Source of the DNA: Desulfarculaceae bacterium | GTDB lineage: Bacteria; Desulfobacterota; Desulfobacteria; Desulfobacterales; Desulfobacteraceae | Length of the DNA stretch: 5,939 nt | Reading direction: 5' to 3' | NCBI GenBank assembly: GCA_021737205.1 | Contig: JAIPEK010000151.1 | Span: forward strand, 1-5,939 | Shown: positions 5,429 to 5,939 of the stretch, piece after piece | Layout: every line of letters begins with the position of its first letter | Position numbering within the stretch: the first letter of the stretch is position 1 | The notes under the pieces: generated by a model | What the model saw: only the letters and a program-made list of their open reading frames with translations | What the model was told of the DNA's origin: nothing | Database searches by the model: none | Position numbers and translations under genes: made by a program

Positions 5429-5939
5429 GAAGCTCTGTTCTTGTGAAATCCTGTAACAGCGACCATCAATACGGAAATCGCGGCCGGGGTGATCCCCTCG
5501 ATTCTGGATGCCTGTCCGAGTGATGCCGGCATTACGGTCTCGAGTTTTTCCCGGATTTCATTGGAAAGACCGTGAATGGTTCCATAGTCGAGACCTTCAG
5601 GAATTTTGATTCGTTCCATGTCCCTGTATTTTTCGATTTCCTTTTGCTGCCGCCGTATATAACCTTCGTACTTGATTTCGATTTCCACCTGCTCTTTGAT
5701 CCGGCTGTCGGTGGGATCCGAAGCCGGGCTCAAGGCTTCCACATCTTTATACGATATCGGGGCCCGTTTGAGAAGACGGGAAAGACTGATTCCGGTGGAG
5801 ATGGGGCTTGTTCCCCTTTTTTCCAGAAACTCGTTTTCGGATTCGGTGGGTTTGATCACCGTGTTTTTCATCCGGTGCATTTCGTTTGCCGCCCCCTCTT
5901 GTATCCACCGGGTCCGTTCCACGGTGTCATCGTTCACCA
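5425..5939 (-). CDS. mnmG: tRNA uridine-5-carboxymethylaminomethyl modification enzyme MnmG, C-terminal part (5' end off right edge)
   Basis: FAD-dependent partner of MnmE that installs the (carboxymethyl)aminomethyl group on the wobble uridine of several tRNAs. Only the C-terminal 171 or so residues are visible, and the frame is open to the edge, so the GTG at 5937 is internal. The diagnostic helical C-terminal domain reads YEGYIRRQQKEIEKYRDMER, then IPEGLDYGTIHGLSNEIREKL and MPASLGQASRIEGITPAAI. This is the conserved MnmG tail that contacts MnmE and tRNA. The stop is TGA at 5427-5425. The FAD domain lies outside the window. Identity is very secure. Confidence 0.97.
   Translation of the reverse strand, partial: VNDDTVERTRWIQEGAANEMHRMKNTVIKPTESENEFLEKRGTSPISTGISLSRLLKRAPISYKDVEALSPASDPTDSRIKEQVEIEIKYEGYIRRQQKEIEKYRDMERIKIPEGLDYGTIHGLSNEIREKLETVMPASLGQASRIEGITPAAISVLMVAVTGFHKNRAS

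Noticed and set aside
1..5939. CRISPR array, insertion sequence with transposase, toxin-antitoxin pair or phage genes
   Set aside because: No regularly spaced repeats, no transposase or integrase motifs and no toxin or phage domains were found in any plausible frame.

Overview
The window is an ordinary chromosomal segment with about even base composition. It most likely comes from an anaerobic deltaproteobacterium of the Desulfobacterota (Desulfobacterales-like). That placement is an inference from protein style: an MJ0042 zinc ribbon and DUF3426-like tail joined by a huge acidic linker, a small secreted protein of a kind I associate with this group, and the MnmG and CbpA sequence styles. No single marker proves it.

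Layout from left to right. (1) 1-678: a minus-strand queuosine-precursor operon, queD then queE, running off the left edge. A near-consensus sigma-70 promoter (TTGACC-17 nt-TATAAA) gives a leader of only about 22 nt. queD ends with TAG and queE starts with GTG on the next base, in the same frame. (2) About 679-1086: a gene-free stretch holding a 12-bp palindrome, a ~150-nt imperfect palindrome that can fold as a three-way junction and is flanked by a 7-bp direct repeat, and a 17-bp perfect GC-rich hairpin. (3) 1087-1436: a plus-strand gene for a 98-residue signal-peptide protein with an extended -10 promoter. (4) 1516-1627: a hairpin terminator shared with the converging tRNA-Met(CAU) gene on the minus strand. 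(5) 1676-5428: a tight minus-strand cluster of cbpA (class II DnaJ), hpt (hypoxanthine phosphoribosyltransferase) and a 715-residue acidic zinc-ribbon/DUF3426-like membrane protein, with gaps of 9 and 15 nt. No terminator is visible before the tRNA, so cluster transcripts may read through it. (6) 5425-5939: the 3' end of mnmG (gidA), entering from the right edge.

Several genes touch tRNA biology: queD and queE (queuosine at the wobble base), mnmG (wobble uridine modification) and the tRNA itself. They sit in separate transcription units, and I see no evidence that they form one system. I found no convincing new multi-gene system. The best candidates for a second look are the three-way-junction palindrome upstream of queD, the in-frame queD-TAG-GTG-queE junction, and the internally repeated acidic protein.
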